Positions 11,413 through 23,939 of a stretch of 64,000 bases of DNA are shown here, one piece after another. The DNA is from Echinarachnius parma. Lineage: Eukaryota; Echinodermata; Echinoidea; Clypeasteroida; Echinarachniidae. The first letter of the stretch is position 1, and the number at the start of each line of letters is the position of its first letter. The notes under the pieces are model-generated. The model was not told the DNA's origin and ran no database searches. It saw only the letters and a program-made list of their open reading frames with translations. Position numbers and translations under genes: made by a program. The DNA is taken from NCBI GenBank assembly GCA_037951105.1, contig JBAMJV010012408.1, positions 1-64,000 on the forward strand. The letters run 5' to 3'.

Positions 11413-13338
11413 CATAATTAACAAGTTGAGAATAAAAAGCTCAGTTTATTTGAATTACACTATTTTCACAATGTATTTGTAATTGTTTTTTGTCTAAATA
11501 TTGGGGAAGGAGGCAGGTGACGACTCCCCCCCCCCCCCCCCCCACCCCCACCCCCCTGTAGCTTCTCCACAGTGATAGATTAAGCACGTCACACGATGTG
11601 GCGGGTGCAGATGAATCATCAAACACGTATACTATTGTCATTACGTTTCACCCAAGTTAGAAAATATCCGCTTCTCAGGCCTGAGGAGAGGTTGAGAGAT
11701 TCGTGCCTCTAGTAGAATTTTATCACCGTTTACACCGTTCTTATCGGTTTACTGCGTGTAACCGGAGGAGATTATCTCTATAATACCACTAGGTCTCGGG
11801 GGGCAGTTAACAGGGCATGGAATGTTGACGAAAGCTATTAAAATGGTTGAGTTGATTTCCACCGTGGTGGAGATCACGGCTAACATAGTGAAACGTAATG
11901 TATAATTATATTTAATACAATCATTCAAAAGAAATCCCTACAGTCCCGAGTCCACTATTAAAACTGTCTTTCAAGTTCCAAAACATGATTACAATCCGGT
12001 AGTCCTAATCTGAATGTATAATGCATTCAATACCGTGTACCATTGTATTTCTTTATTATTTATTTTACATTTACGTACTTACTTTAACCCTTCCCTAGGA
12101 CACAGGGGTGGACTTCCCTTGTCCGTAGTCATCACAGGGGATTATTCTGCCCCTTTTTGCATGATGACTTGCTATATTCTAAAAATTATAAACTATATTC
12201 ATTGATACTACTGACACAGGGGTGGACTACCATGGTCATTGGTCGTCATAGGAGGTTATTTCTGCTCGACTGATACTTTTGTTGAATGATGTCTTCCTTT
12301 AATCTACAAGTTCAACTTGATCTGGGGTTCTTGGTGTCTTTCCGATCTGCGAATCACCGTTTGAGTGGCTTCCGCTGACTCTGTAGTTAATGTCCAGTGG
12401 CGGATCTACGGGGAGGGGGGGGTGGGGGGGGGGGGGGGGGGGGGTTGGGGGTTTAACCCCCCCCCCCCCCCCCCCCCCCCCTTGGGCTGCCAAGTGAAAA
12501 TGTGATGTGGAAAACATCACTTACGGGGGTTCAAAATAGCAACCAAAATCGCGGCCCTCGCGGCTCGTGGACAATGCTCTGCATCGTCATTGGGTCAAAT
12601 CCTCCCCCCCCCCCCCACCCCTTAGCAAAAAGCTAGATCCGCCCCTGGTTTCCATTGGCATGACTGGTGCATCAGACCCCTAAACTTTATCATCTGGCGG
12701 TGATGTGATGTTCCCGATGTCATGTGATCAAGATAACGTCTCCACGCTAGACTGGGCCCAAATCTCAAAGTGATCGTTCCCGACCCTCATTTGTATGGCC
12801 GAGTAAAAATCAATGACGACCGTAGCTAGATAATCGTCTGTTGTGCATGGAAAACTGAGACAGTCAAAAGACAGGCCCGGCCGCTGCGCCTTTAGGGATT
12901 AACATAGCTGAATAGAGAGTACAAGTCATCATCTTTTCTTTGGAAGAGACTGGGGAACACGCCGCAGAATTTATTTGACCTTCCCGGCGTGAAAAAAAAA
13001 TGGAAATAATCACCCGGTTTTCGTGCTCAATAGAGATTCGGTCTTGTCTTTTGTAAAAACTGAAGCATTCAGTTTCAGCTTTCTGGTGCCGGTAAATCGG
13101 GCTATCAACCCAAAGTAGGATTATCAGGTAAGCTCATGAAAGCCGTGGCGCTTTTGACTGACAAGCCGCCTAACGGCAAACATTTGAATATTTTTGGGGC
13201 CCCACAAATATACATTTTCTTTAAAAAAAATACATTTTCTTTTGTAACGGGCATAATAAAGTGATATAAAATCTAGTATATTCCAGTAAAATATTCACAT
13301 GCATACAACAATCATAAGATAATTGAAATATGACATCA
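11413..13338. repeat. 5.7-kb tandem repeat unit, copy 3, internally deleted
   Basis: Matches the start of copy 2 up to the 'gccgagtaaaaatcaa' block near 12813, then jumps to the 'caatgacgacc' block that lies about 3.8 kb further on in copy 2. The junction shares the bases caa. The deletion removes the exon-like blocks, the subrepeat array, the whole LINE and the left half of the foldback MITE. Confidence 0.9.
12396..12647. mobile_element. cggatcta-ended MITE, tandem copy 3
   Basis: Same element with longer G and C runs. Run length is the main difference between copies, as expected of slippage. Confidence 0.6.
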
Positions 13339-14058
13339 CATAATTAACAAGTTGAGAATAAAAAGCTCAGTTTATTTGAATTACACTATTTTCACAATGT
13401 ATTTGTAATTGTTTTTTGTTTAACTATTGGGGAAGGAGGCAGGTGACGACGACCCCCCCCCCCCCTCCACCCCCCCCCCCCCCATGTAGCTTCTCCACAG
13501 TGATAGATTAAGCACGTCACACGATGTGGCGGGTGCAGATGAATCATCAAACACGTATAATATTGTATAATTATATTTAATACAATCATTCAAAAGAAAT
13601 CCCTACAGTCCCGAGTCCACTATTAAAACTGTCTTTCCAATTCCAAAACATGATTACAATCCTGTAGTCCTAATCTGAATGTATAATGCATTCAATACCA
13701 TGTACCATTGTATTTCTTTATTATTTATTTTACATTTACGTACTTACTTTACCCTTCCCTAGGACACAGGGATGGACTTCCCTTGTCCGTAGTCATCACA
13801 GGGGATTATTCTGCCCCTTTTTGCATGATGACTTGCTATATTCTAAAAATTATAAACTATATTCATTGATACTACTGACACAGGGGTGGACTACCATGGT
13901 CATTGGTCGTCATAGGAGGTTATTCTGCTCGACTAATACTTTTGTTGAATGATGTCTTCCTTTAATCTACAAGTTCAACTTGATCTGGGGTTCTTGGTGT
14001 CTTTCCGATCTGCGAATCACCGTTTGAGTGGCTTCCGCTGACTCTGTAGTTGATGTCC

Positions 14059-14268
14059 AGTGGCGGATCTACGGGGGGGGGGGGGGGGGGTTTAACCCCC
14101 CCCCCCCCCCCCCTTGGGCTGCCAAGTGAAAATGTGATGTGGAAAACATCACTTACGGGGGTTCAAAATAGCAACCAAAATCGCGGCCTCGCGGCTCGTG
14201 GACGATGCTCTGCAACGTCATTGGGTCAAATCCCCCCACCCCTTAGCAAAAAGCTAGATCCGCCCCTG
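14059..14268. mobile_element. cggatcta-ended MITE, tandem copy 4
   Basis: Shortest of the four clear copies because its G and C runs are reduced. The inverted ends are kept. Confidence 0.6.
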
Positions 14269-15026
14269 GTTTACATTGGCATGACTGGTGCATCAGACCC
14301 CTAAACTTTATCATCTGGCGGTGATGTCTGAGGCTCGGGTGATGTGATGTTCCCGATGTCATGTGATCAAGATGACGTCTCCACGCTAGATTGGGCCCAG
14401 ATCTCAAAGTGATCGTTCCCGACCCTCTTTTGTATGGCCGAGTAATAATCAAAAATGCAAAGTGACATTCACCAACTCATTACACTCACTTTGTACACAG
14501 TTCTGACGATTCGTTGGATAATTTGACATCTGAACACTTCAATCGTAAACATCTTTTTAACGAAAGGGAAATTTGAAGAAAAAAAAGAAACCTGGCCCAT
14601 GCTCTTTTTTTTAATAACAATACAACAAGGTATGAGGGAACAGGAAGAATTTAAATTGGATTATTTCAAGGATTTGAACAATGTTACTAAGTCCCTTTTA
14701 ATATGATTTTTTTTTGTTATTGTGAATTCATTTAATAATACAAATCTGAAAAATCTGACTGGAAATCAGTGATTCCAACAATAAATTATGTCTTCTTAAT
14801 GGGGCAAGGTTCCAAGGGGTGACTTAAGTTAAATAAACTTAGTGAGTTTTCAGAGGTTCAGGTTACTGACCCGGACTCGTGACTCTCGCACTCCCTCGAC
14901 TGCCCGACATCATCGGCGTAGCTTGCAGCACTGCCCGTCTGGGCTCTCTCGTGCGCCTCCATACCATATCCCATCATCATAACTGTCAGAATTACGAACG
15001 GTTTGAGAGTTTATTTTGATGCTTAC

Positions 15027-15122
15027 CTTGTGATTTGCTTGGTGTGTCTGGTCTCTTGTTGTTGAGAATGATGATCCACTCGAGGGTTGTAAATCATCAA
15101 GAACTAGATCGAAATCCTCCAT
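15027..15122 (-). CDS. possible first coding exon, 32 codons, unknown product
   Basis: An ATG at 15122 opens 32 codons (MEDFDLVLDDLQPSSG..., ending ...QANHK) and stops exactly at a consensus donor, CACAAG before GTAAGC, in phase 0. The peptide is acidic at its start and rich in Ser/Thr after. No partner exon could be joined with confidence within the unit, so either the rest of the gene was not amplified or this is a chance open frame. The same block occurs in copies 1, 2 and 5. The product is not recognised. Confidence 0.35.
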
Positions 15123-15219
15123 TTTGAGAAGCAATTTGGTTCGCTCGTTTCTTCAGCCAAGCATGCACAAGTTGGGCGTTTTATCCAATAGTGTTGGATC
15201 AAATTCGCCCAATTTGGGG

Positions 15220-15580
15220 CACTTTGGTGTTACGTTGGGTTAAAAGTTGGATTACAAAGTTGGTAAAGTTTACCCAGTTGTAGGTATAAATATGCCCAAT
15301 TTGTATTCACCCGTTGGTCGTTACCCAGTATATAGGCATTATGTTTTGTTTTCATGATGAGTAAATGCATATAGTAAATAGTTGGGGAAATTTAACCCAG
15401 TTGTAGGCATATTTATGCCCAATTTGTATTTCCCCAGTGCTGATTGCCCAGTATGTAGGCATTTCTCTTTTGTCCTATGTAGGGTAAATGCATGTAGTAA
15501 AAAAAGGTTGGGAAAGATTTACCCTACCTTTGCCCAATTTCCATCTACCCAGTGGAGTTTACCCAACATTTCTAAGAGTG
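15220..15580. repeat. subrepeat array, about 124-base period, copy 4
   Basis: Same array in tandem copy 4. In copy 5 it begins near 19535 and is cut at 19811 by the Tc1-like insertion, resuming at 25446. Confidence 0.65.
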
Positions 15581-16277
15581 TACCTGACTCCGATTCATTA
15601 GGCCATACCAAGTAGAATGGGAAAATTAAACGAGATTTAAATTAAATTTAGATTGAAGTTTAATTATGATTCTACGAAGTATAGGCCTAATTTGAGGAGT
15701 CAGGTACCCGCCCTACTAGCCGTCAGATTGAATGGGGTATAAAACTTATCCAAGACTCTTAATACTTTGAGTGCCAGGGATTTGTATACTCTATCATGTC
15801 TATGGCGTAATAAAACCCTTACCCTTGTGGAGTTGGACGAGCCTTTGCTTTGAAACATGACGTTGTCGCGAAATCGCGGCGTATATATATACGGGGGAGC
15901 GAGAGAAGTGCATATCAATAGAAAAACCTATTGTCTACAAACATGTGGTGCTATTTCGGCTGCAACATGTCACTTTGTAGAATCATAATTAAACTTCAAT
16001 CAAAATTTCATTTAAATCTTGTTTAATTTTCCAATTATGGTGCGCACGATAGGCGTCGATTTCTTCAAATTTGTCGGCTACATATGTGTTTGGGGACTGT
16101 GACCGACGACTTTGTATTGTAATCGACCAAAATGCGTGACGAACGACTGAATTGAATGGAAATTTGTTGAACTTGTCGACAATACACGAGATTTAAGGCG
16201 GCTTCGGCATATTCTCGACTTCTCGGAGCGAAATCAAAGTACAAAATGATGTATAAACACCACAGTGATAAAAAGGC

Positions 16278-17558
16278 ACTGTTGCTTTTACTCTCTACAT
16301 GGCACCAGTTCAAGACATCATTGATTCGCACCAGATGAACGGCAAGTTGTATGCGGATGACACGCAGCTGTACGCCATTTTCGACAGAAATGACCGATCG
16401 AACCAAGCTGATGCAGTAGAAAAGCACAACAACTTCATTAAAGACATCGGAATTTGGGCCAGCAGAAATCATCTGATGTTGAATGAAAAAAAAACTGAAA
16501 TCATTCACTTCTCTTCGAAATTTGTGCCGAAACCTACATTCAATCTTGACGTGAGAGTTGGTAATGCCATCATTGAACCAGCTGACGAGGCAAGGAACTT
16601 GGGAGTTATCATGGATAAACACCTAAGAACATTTAAATCCCATGTCAAACAAGTTTGTTTGTCTGCTATGGCAGCTGTCCGCCAAATTGGAAAGATTCGT
16701 AATTACTTAGATACACTTAGTACACACAACCCAAACACTAGTAGATTATCTTGCAATATCTCGCCTGGACTCGTGTAACTCCCTTCTTAAAGAACTACCT
16801 GCATCTGAAATACAATAAGTCCAAAGAGTTCAAAATACTGCGGCAAGGATGGTCGAAGGATGTTCATAAAGATCACTCATTACTTCCCATTTTGCAAACT
16901 CTACATTGGTTACCGATTTAAAAGCGTATTTTTGTATAAGATTTTGATTCTTACTTTTATGGTAATGATTGCACATTCCCTTTCCTATTCATGCGAAGTA
17001 TTACAACGCTACACTCCATCTCGCACTTTGCGTTCACAGGACCAATTGCTCTTTGAAAACCCACGATACAAAACGAATTATTATGGGAAAAGATCCTTCT
17101 CCGTCCTTTCCCCAACTCTTTGGAATAAACTTCCTTTTGAACTTCGTCTCCAACCTCTGTCACTTTGTTCGCTTCTAGACTAAAAACACACATATTCACT
17201 CATTAAGTCAATGTAATTTCATGGTAACTTGTAATAAACCCATACTCAGTCAATGCAATGTGTAATTATTAATTATAAACATGTTGGTAAATATATTACT
17301 CGTTGCGGATATAGTATCGGAAATAATATCACTGGCGATATTATTTCCGATATAAACATGTTATAGCACACTGCTTGGATTTTCTTTATCTTTTGTTAGT
17401 TTATGCTTTATTATGATTGCCATGAATTAAGTTGAAGTTTCATATTTTGTATAGGTCATATAATGTTATTTTTGTAGAGTGTATAGTATTACCATTGAAT
17501 TGTAAAGCACATTGAGACCATGTAAAATGCGCTAAGCACCATTATTATTATTGTTATT
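16278..17558 (+). mobile_element. L2/CR1-like LINE 3' fragment, copy 4
   Basis: Same truncated element with YADDTQLY in place of FADDTQLY. The 159-codon frame (16299-16778) is kept, and the C-terminal part is open from 16860 to 17183 in one frame. Some changes relative to copy 2 are amino-acid replacing, so these copies look like passengers drifting with the array and not as selected genes. Confidence 0.78.
17315..17352. repeat. 38-base palindrome, copy 4
   Basis: Same palindrome in tandem copy 4, with one change in the loop region. Confidence 0.7.
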
Positions 17559-17650
17559 TATGGACTTGGAAACCTATATTATTCTTAGTTGGAAATTAAC
17601 AAATAGCTAAGTGAATTAAATGTAATAATATTCCGTATCTAATGTTACAG

Positions 17651-17713
17651 ATGAGCCTGGCAATGTCCCTGTCCTGATGGATGACAAGACAATGGCTTCT
17701 AGTACACGATACG
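17651..17713 (+). CDS. possible 63-base internal exon, unknown product (copy 4)
   Basis: Same block in copy 4, also exactly 63 bases with both splice signals kept, reading EPGNVPVLMDDKTMASSTRY. Against copy 2 the changes (R/P, A/P, E/D, R/K, R/M, F/Y) replace residues without disturbing length, frame or splice sites. That is suggestive of a coding past, but one exon is weak evidence. Confidence 0.38.
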
Positions 17714-19331
17714 GTATGTATACATTTTCAAAATGGACGGTTTTTGTTGTTTCTCTTTGTTTACTCTCGTAAGTTATTGTCAAACGCACTATACTGACTT
17801 TTAAGATCTTAGCAAGATATTTTTAACGGAAGTCTTAAATGAAATCATTTGTTAATAACATATCTGATACCTGATGTCTGAAATAATCACCCGGATTTCG
17901 TGCTCAATAGAGATTCGGTCTTGTCTTTTGTAAAAACTGAAGCATTCAGTTTCAGCTTTCTGGTGCCGGTAAATCGGGCTATCAACCCAAAGTAGGATTA
18001 TCAGGTAAGCTCATGAAAGCCGCGGCGCTTTTGACTGGCAAGCCGCCTAACGGCAAACATTTGAATATTTTTGGGGCCCCACAAATATACATTTTCTTAA
18101 AAAAAATACATTTTCTTTTGTAACGGGTATAATAATGTGATATAAAATCTAGTGTATTCCAGTAAAATATTCACATGCATACAATAATCATAAGATAAGT
18201 GAAATATGACATCACATTATTAACAAGTTGAGAATAAAAAGCTCAGTTTATTTGAATTACACTATTTTCACAATGTATTTGTAATTGTTTTTTGTCTATC
18301 TATTGGGGAAGGAGGCAGGTGACGACCCCCCCCCCCCCCCCCCCCCTGTAGCTTCTCCACAGTGATAGATTAAGCACGTCACACGATGTGGCGGGTGCAA
18401 ATGAATCATCAAACACGTATAATATTGTATAATTATATTTAATACAATCATTCAAAATAGCAAAAAAAAATCGCCGCCTCGCGGCTCGTGGACGATGCTC
18501 CGCATCGTCATTGGGTCAAACCCCCCGTAGCAAAAAGACATCACTTACGGGGGTTCAAAATAGCAAATGAATATCGCGGCTCGTGGACGATGCTCCGCAT
18601 CGACAGACCCCTAAACTTTATCATCTGGCGGTGATGTCTGAGGCTCGGGTGATGTGATGTTCCCGATGTCATGTGATCAAGATGACGTCTCCACGCTAGA
18701 TTGGGCCCATATCTCAAAGTGATCGATCCCGACCCTCATTTGTATGGCCGAGTAATAATCAAAAATGCAAAGTGACATTCACCAACTCATTACACTCACT
18801 TTGTACACAGTTCTGACGATCCGTTGGATAATTTGACATCTGAACACTTCAATCGTAAATATCTTTTTAACGAAAGGGAAATTTGAAAAAAAAGAAACCT
18901 GGCCCATGCTCTTTTTTGTATAACAATACAACAAGGTATGAGGGAACAGGAAGAATTTAAATTGGATTATTTCAAGGATTTGAACAATGTTACTTAGTCC
19001 CTTTTAATATGTTTTTTTTTGTTATTGTGAATTCATTTAATCATACAAATCTGAAAAATCTGACTGGAAATCAGTGATTCCAACAATAAATTATGTCTTC
19101 TTAATGGGGCAAGGTTCCAAGGGGTGACTTAAGTTAAATAAACTTAATGAGTTTTCAGAGGTTCAGGTTACTGACCCGGACTCGTGACTCTCGCACTCCC
19201 TCGACTGCCCGACAGCATCGGCGTAGCTTGCAGCACTGCCCGTCTGGGCTCTCTCGTGCGCCTCCATACCATATCCCATCATCATAACTGTCAGAATTAC
19301 GAACGGTTTGAGAGTTTATTTTGATGCTTAC

Positions 19332-19427
19332 CTTGTGATTTGCTTGGTGTGTCTGGTCTCTTGTTGTTGAGAATGATGATCCACTCGAGGGTTGTAAATC
19401 ATCAAGAACTAGATCGAAATCCTCCAT
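19332..19427 (-). CDS. possible first coding exon, 32 codons, unknown product (copy 5)
   Basis: Same block as at 15027-15122, with the same ATG, the same 32 codons and the same phase-0 donor. Upstream here the frame stays open further (LKKRANQIERFSLLK before the Met), unlike copy 4. Retention of ATG, frame and donor in two diverged copies is mild evidence for coding. I cannot name the gene. Confidence 0.35.
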
Positions 19428-21283
19428 TTTGAGAAGCGAAAATCGCTCAATTTGGTTCGCTCGTTTCTTCAGCCAAGCATGCACAAGTTGGGCGTTTTAT
19501 CCAATAGTGTTGGATCAAATTCGCCCAATTTGGGGCACTTTGGTGTTACGTTGGGTTAAAAGTTGGATTACAAAGTTGGTAAAGTTTACCCAGTTGTAGG
19601 TTTAAATATGCCCAATTTGTAGTCACCCGTTGGTCGTTACTCAGTATATATGCATTATGTTTTGTTTTTATGATGAGTAAATGCATATAGTAAATAGTTG
19701 GGGAATTTTACCCAGTTGTAGGCATATTTATGCCCAATTTGTATTTCCCCAGTGCTGATTGCCCAGTATGTAGGCATTTCTCTTTTGTCCTATGTAGGGT
19801 AAATGCATGTACACGGTTGGTCATAATGTTGGAATAATTTTTTTTTAGGCCAACATTTTCTATATTTTTGCGCCTAATTAACTATTTTAGACTAAAAATA
19901 ATGATTATATAATGTTTCCAAACTACCAATGTACAATGAATGGTTGAATAGGTTTGCATTAATTAATCAAGCCTTTTGTTTTGAGCTTTGAAAGGCATTA
20001 CCTTTCATGATGTGCCCCTTTCCTTCTCAAAAGCGTATGTCCACCAAGACAGCATTATGTGTCATTTCTCAGCGTTGGCTTTAACACTTTCAACCAAAAT
20101 TGGCACATAGGCTCTCTAGGCTATACTCCATCCAACGCCGTTGCCTACACGCCAAACGATGCTTGTGCTCCACCAGGAAGGGGTGTCAACAAGCAATGTC
20201 CACTGTTTCGTTGAAACATCGTAGGTTAGGATCTGTAAAATCCTCAGACGTCATCGAGAGGAGGGGCAATTAAAGCTACGGGAATCTCTAGGACGTTCAC
20301 AATTTACCACCTGGATAACTGATCGCAGATTGCTTAACCTGTGCCGTAGAAACCGGAAATGCCAAAATGGAGCCTTCCCCGTCTATGAAGAAAACACTAT
20401 GGAATCAACGGTTTTCGCCAAACTGTAGATCAGAGATCCCTCTAACATGGTTACCGAGCAATACAAACTACCAAGTGTCCACTATAATCCATGCAACCGA
20501 GATTTACCGGACGTCCCTGGACTTCCCAGAATATTGCCGCCTGGACACTAGAGATATGTCATCTGAATGGGTACGAGCCATAACATCCTTGACCGAACAG
20601 ATGGAGGACAAAGGGTGCGTCGATTACGTGACGAGAAGCTGGAAGATGTCTGTATTCACAAAGCGACTTGAGGTTGTGACGGCCCAACGGTGGTATGGCT
20701 CGTACCCATTAAGATGACATATCACGAGTGTCCAGGCGGCGATCTTCTGTACTCCCTAGTCCACGGACGTCCTGTAAATCTTGGTTGCATGGTATGGGCT
20801 GGACACTTGGTAGTTTGTCTAGCTAGGTGACCATGCTAGAGCGATCTCTGATCTGCAGTTTGGCAGAAGGCGTCGATTTCATAGTGTCTTCTTCATAGAC
20901 GGCGAAGGCTCCATTTTGGCATTTCCGGTTTCTACGGCACAGGTTAAGCAATTTGTGATCATTTGTCCAGGTGGTAAATTGTGGACGTCCTAGAGATTCC
21001 CCTATCTTTAATTGACCCTCCTTTCGATGACGTATGAGGATTTTACAGATCGTAGACTGCGACGTTCCAACCAATCAGTGGACATTGCTTGTTGACACCC
21101 CTTCCTGGTGGAGCACAAGCATCGTTTAGCGTGTATGACCTAGAGAGCCTCTGTGCCAATTTTGGTTGAAAGTTTTGCAGCCAACGCTGAGAAATGACAC
21201 ATAATGATGACTTGCTGGACATACGCTTTTCAGAGGGAAAGTGGCCCATTATGAAAGGTTATGCACTGAAAACCTAAACTGGT

Positions 21284-21850
21284 AAGCTGGACTAGCTTAA
21301 AGCTAGTCCAGATGGTGTCCATCTGGACTAGTTTTAAGTTAGTCCAGCTTGCTGGACTAACATGGCGGACTAACTTTGGCTTAGTCCAGCGTGCTGGACT
21401 AGCATTGCGCTAATCGCTCGACCAGCTTTTGCAACATCTGGACTAGCTTAAAGCTAGTCCAGCATGCTGGACTAACATAAAACTAGTCGCTCGACTAGCT
21501 TTTGCAACATCTAGACTAGCTTGATGTTGGTCCAGTCAGCTGGACTAACATAAAACTAGTCCATCTGGCTGGACTAACATCAAGCTAGTCCAACTGGGCA
21601 CCATCTGGACTAGCTTAAAGACTAGCTTTAAGCTAGTCCAGATGTTGCAAAAGCTAGTCGAGCGACTAGTTTTATGTTAGTCCAGCATGCTGGACTAGCT
21701 GTAAGCTAGTCTGGATGTTGCAAAAGCTAGTCGAGCGACTAGTTTTATGTTAGTCCAGCATGCTGGACTAGCATCAGCTAGTCGCTCGACTAGCTTAAAG
21801 CTAGTCCAGATGGTGCCCAGTTGGACTATAGTTTGATGTTAGTCCAGTCA
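21284..21850. repeat. left subterminal TAGTCCAG repeat arm
   Basis: Dense direct and inverted copies of 'gctggactagctt' and 'aagctagtccag' with spacers such as 'gcaacatctggac' and 'tcgctcgactag'. Many perfect short palindromes. Likely transposase-binding arm of the CACTG element. Confidence 0.7.
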
Positions 21851-22265
21851 GACCTGTATGTTGGCAAATGCCCTTTTTTCAGACCATGTTGTCTCATTTC
21901 ACCTGGCTACATCAATCTAATCACAGACTGTACCCAAACCTATCACAGGCATATACATTAGATTCTGAAATAAGAATAGGTAAATAATAACATTTTAACA
22001 AGTAATTTATTTTTCAAAGGCATATACTGCCAACAAATTGCTCGGAGACAACACATGTAAAACAAAATGCTCACAATTCGGTTAAATTTCAGGCAGCATT
22101 GAGTTCTGTTAAAAATATATTGCACAGGATGTTATAACAAAAATCAATTAAAAAACATAAATGATATATAATTTACAAATACAATTATTAAAACATCATG
22201 ACCATAGCGGTAAACATTAAGAGGTAGCCACAAAATCCAAATAAAGATTATACGTCTTAAAAATT

Positions 22266-22605
22266 TTAACTATATACAGGTTGTATACTTTGGTGAAACC
22301 TATATTTAACCAAGCTCTTCAAAACAATGTCAGTATAGGAGGACCACAATCTACTTAATTTGCTCTGTAGGTGTTTAAGAACTGAAATGTTAACTTTGTC
22401 AAGTGGGATCCCAAAATGGGACACTATACAAATCATTACAGTCTGAACATTGTCATCAGAGAGCTGGCCGTCAATATCTCTCAATAAATTAAAACGAAAT
22501 AGCTCGGATACATCCAACTCAGCAGTGACTTTGTATGGTGCTTCATCATTGCTGGGAGCAGCATTTACTTCAAGATAATCAAACAGGCTAACGGATCCAT
22601 GATTC
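22266..22605 (-). CDS. 3' exon of the gene carried by the CACTG element
   Basis: Begins after an acceptor 'cccaattcttcag' and reads GNHGSVSLFDYLEVNAAPS... to ...FHQSIQPVYS and a stop, about 112 residues. Codon use is even and there are no internal stops, unlike surrounding DNA. The peptide is mixed hydrophilic with LFRFNLLRDIDGQLSDDN and HFGIPLDKVNISVLKHL, likely helical. No family was recognised. It is probably joined to the exon at 22926-23534, but I could not fix the donor between them. A nearby open stretch upstream of the acceptor (to 22697) is probably intron. Confidence 0.5.
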
Positions 22606-22925
22606 CTGAAGAATTGGGTTACAAAAAGGAAACTATTTGTTTTAAAAAAGAATCTTGAGCAAGATGTTTTGAGCAGGGAAATAACCGAACTATTCACATT
22701 TTCAAAACATTACATTACAGTACGGATCAATACTGGCTATATATTTGTATGAACACACATTGCATGAATTAATAGAAAATATTTATAAACATGGTAGTAT
22801 AAATTATTTGTAGTCAAAACGATTACCCAATCCACGGGCAAATTGCATCCTAAAACACAATCCGAGATGTATCAACGTGAGGTTCCCTCACAGGAAAACT
22901 CCTCTAGTGGCCGTCTCTCCATCGG

Positions 22926-23534
22926 CTAGAAGGTGACAGTGTTCGGCTCCACATGGGCAAAGTCACCCTGCCTATTACAAATCCTAGTATTCCATCCTTT
23001 CCCTAGCACACCGTCAAAGTTCGAAAGGGACTCCAGAACAAATTGTGATTTCGTGTTTTTGCTCTTTCGTCCCAAAATCGATAATTCTTCAAATATGCTA
23101 TGGGCGACAGGCACTTCCAAATTTGCCACACTATCAACCTGTTGTTGTCCATGTAGACTTTGTTTGATTTCAGACTTTAACTGTTCTACAAAAAAGTCCC
23201 TTTGCTCTGGTGTACCATAAATATAGCAATCACCCAGATAACAATGCTACATCAATTATGTCCTTGGCCTCTCGCCATTCATCATATTTTTGTGATGCCC
23301 ACTCGTCTTCCGTATAATGTACTTTAACAAAAGTTTTACCATCTAAAGTCTTCGAATCGGTTACTTCAAGCGGGTACAGTTTGGTAGTTTGCCAAGCAGG
23401 TTTTGCAACTTGAGATGCTTTGGCCCCTGGTACTGCCGGTCCGTTGTGGAGCTGAGCGTAGTTATGTACAGTCCTCGCTCTTTTACTTCTCCCCGCAGAG
23501 GACATCATCCAGCCTCCAGCTGTAGCTTGTTCGA
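22926..23534 (-). pseudogene. chromo-barrel-like exon of the CACTG element gene, one frameshift
   Basis: Begins after an acceptor ('tttttaatcaacag'), with tandem ATGs at 23508 and 23505. The first 92 codons read MMSSAGRSKRARTVHNY... and contain LYPLEVTDSKTLDGKTFVKV followed by HY, then KYDEWREAKDII, the pattern of a chromo-barrel/Tudor-knot domain (conserved HY and YDEW positions), which in other proteins binds nucleosomes or RNA. One extra G near 23230 shifts the frame; the next frame continues without a break as DCYIYGTPEQRDFFVEQLKS to ...HVEPNTVTF and a stop at 22926. So this copy is broken once, or the assembly has a one-base error in a GGG run. The domain call is by eye. Confidence 0.5.
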
Positions 23535-23813
23535 CTGTTGATTAAAAAAAAAAAAAAACAAACATGGTTACAATGGTTGTAATTGTTCAGACAATATTAA
23601 TGAATTCCTGTATAATGCATCTACACAAACACAAATAACTTCAGAATACACCCTATACATAATCATTCATGATTACTAATAAAATTATACACTATTCTTT
23701 GTACTTTAGTATTACAATACATCTTTAAAACTAAATGTCTTCTACGTTCTTTTCCATTTTTATGAAAATTAATACAAACAATGTATACAAGTATTAAATC
23801 ATATCTAGCTTAC

Positions 23814-23935
23814 CTGCACTGCTGCAGATGCAGAACACTGCTGTCCGCTCGTACCGTCGCAATCGAACCCCACGGTAAAATGGAAATCCTCTAGCGACGA
23901 TTACGATAAAAATATTACAAAATCCTTTCGAGTTT
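23814..23935 (-). other. noncoding 5' exon of the CACTG element gene
   Basis: Ends at a strong donor ('gcagtgcag' before GTAAGC). Splicing to 23534 gives a continuous frame into the ATGATG start, but no earlier in-frame ATG is present after a stop, so this exon is read as 5' untranslated. Its upstream limit is a guess. Confidence 0.4.
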
Positions 23936-23939
23936 TGTC

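Larger units (their letters stand above)
13339..18214. repeat. 5.7-kb tandem repeat unit, copy 4
   Basis: Nearly full copy of about 4.9 kb. Compared with copy 2 it lacks about 260 bases after 'cacgtataatattgt' near 13565 and about 640 bases at a junction near 17880, which removes the left part of the TTAAGGCG foldback MITE. It has an extra 'cttcaatcgtaaacatc' segment near 14538 that copy 5 shares and copies 1 and 2 lack. Copies 4 and 5 thus form one lineage and copies 1 to 3 another. Confidence 0.88.
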
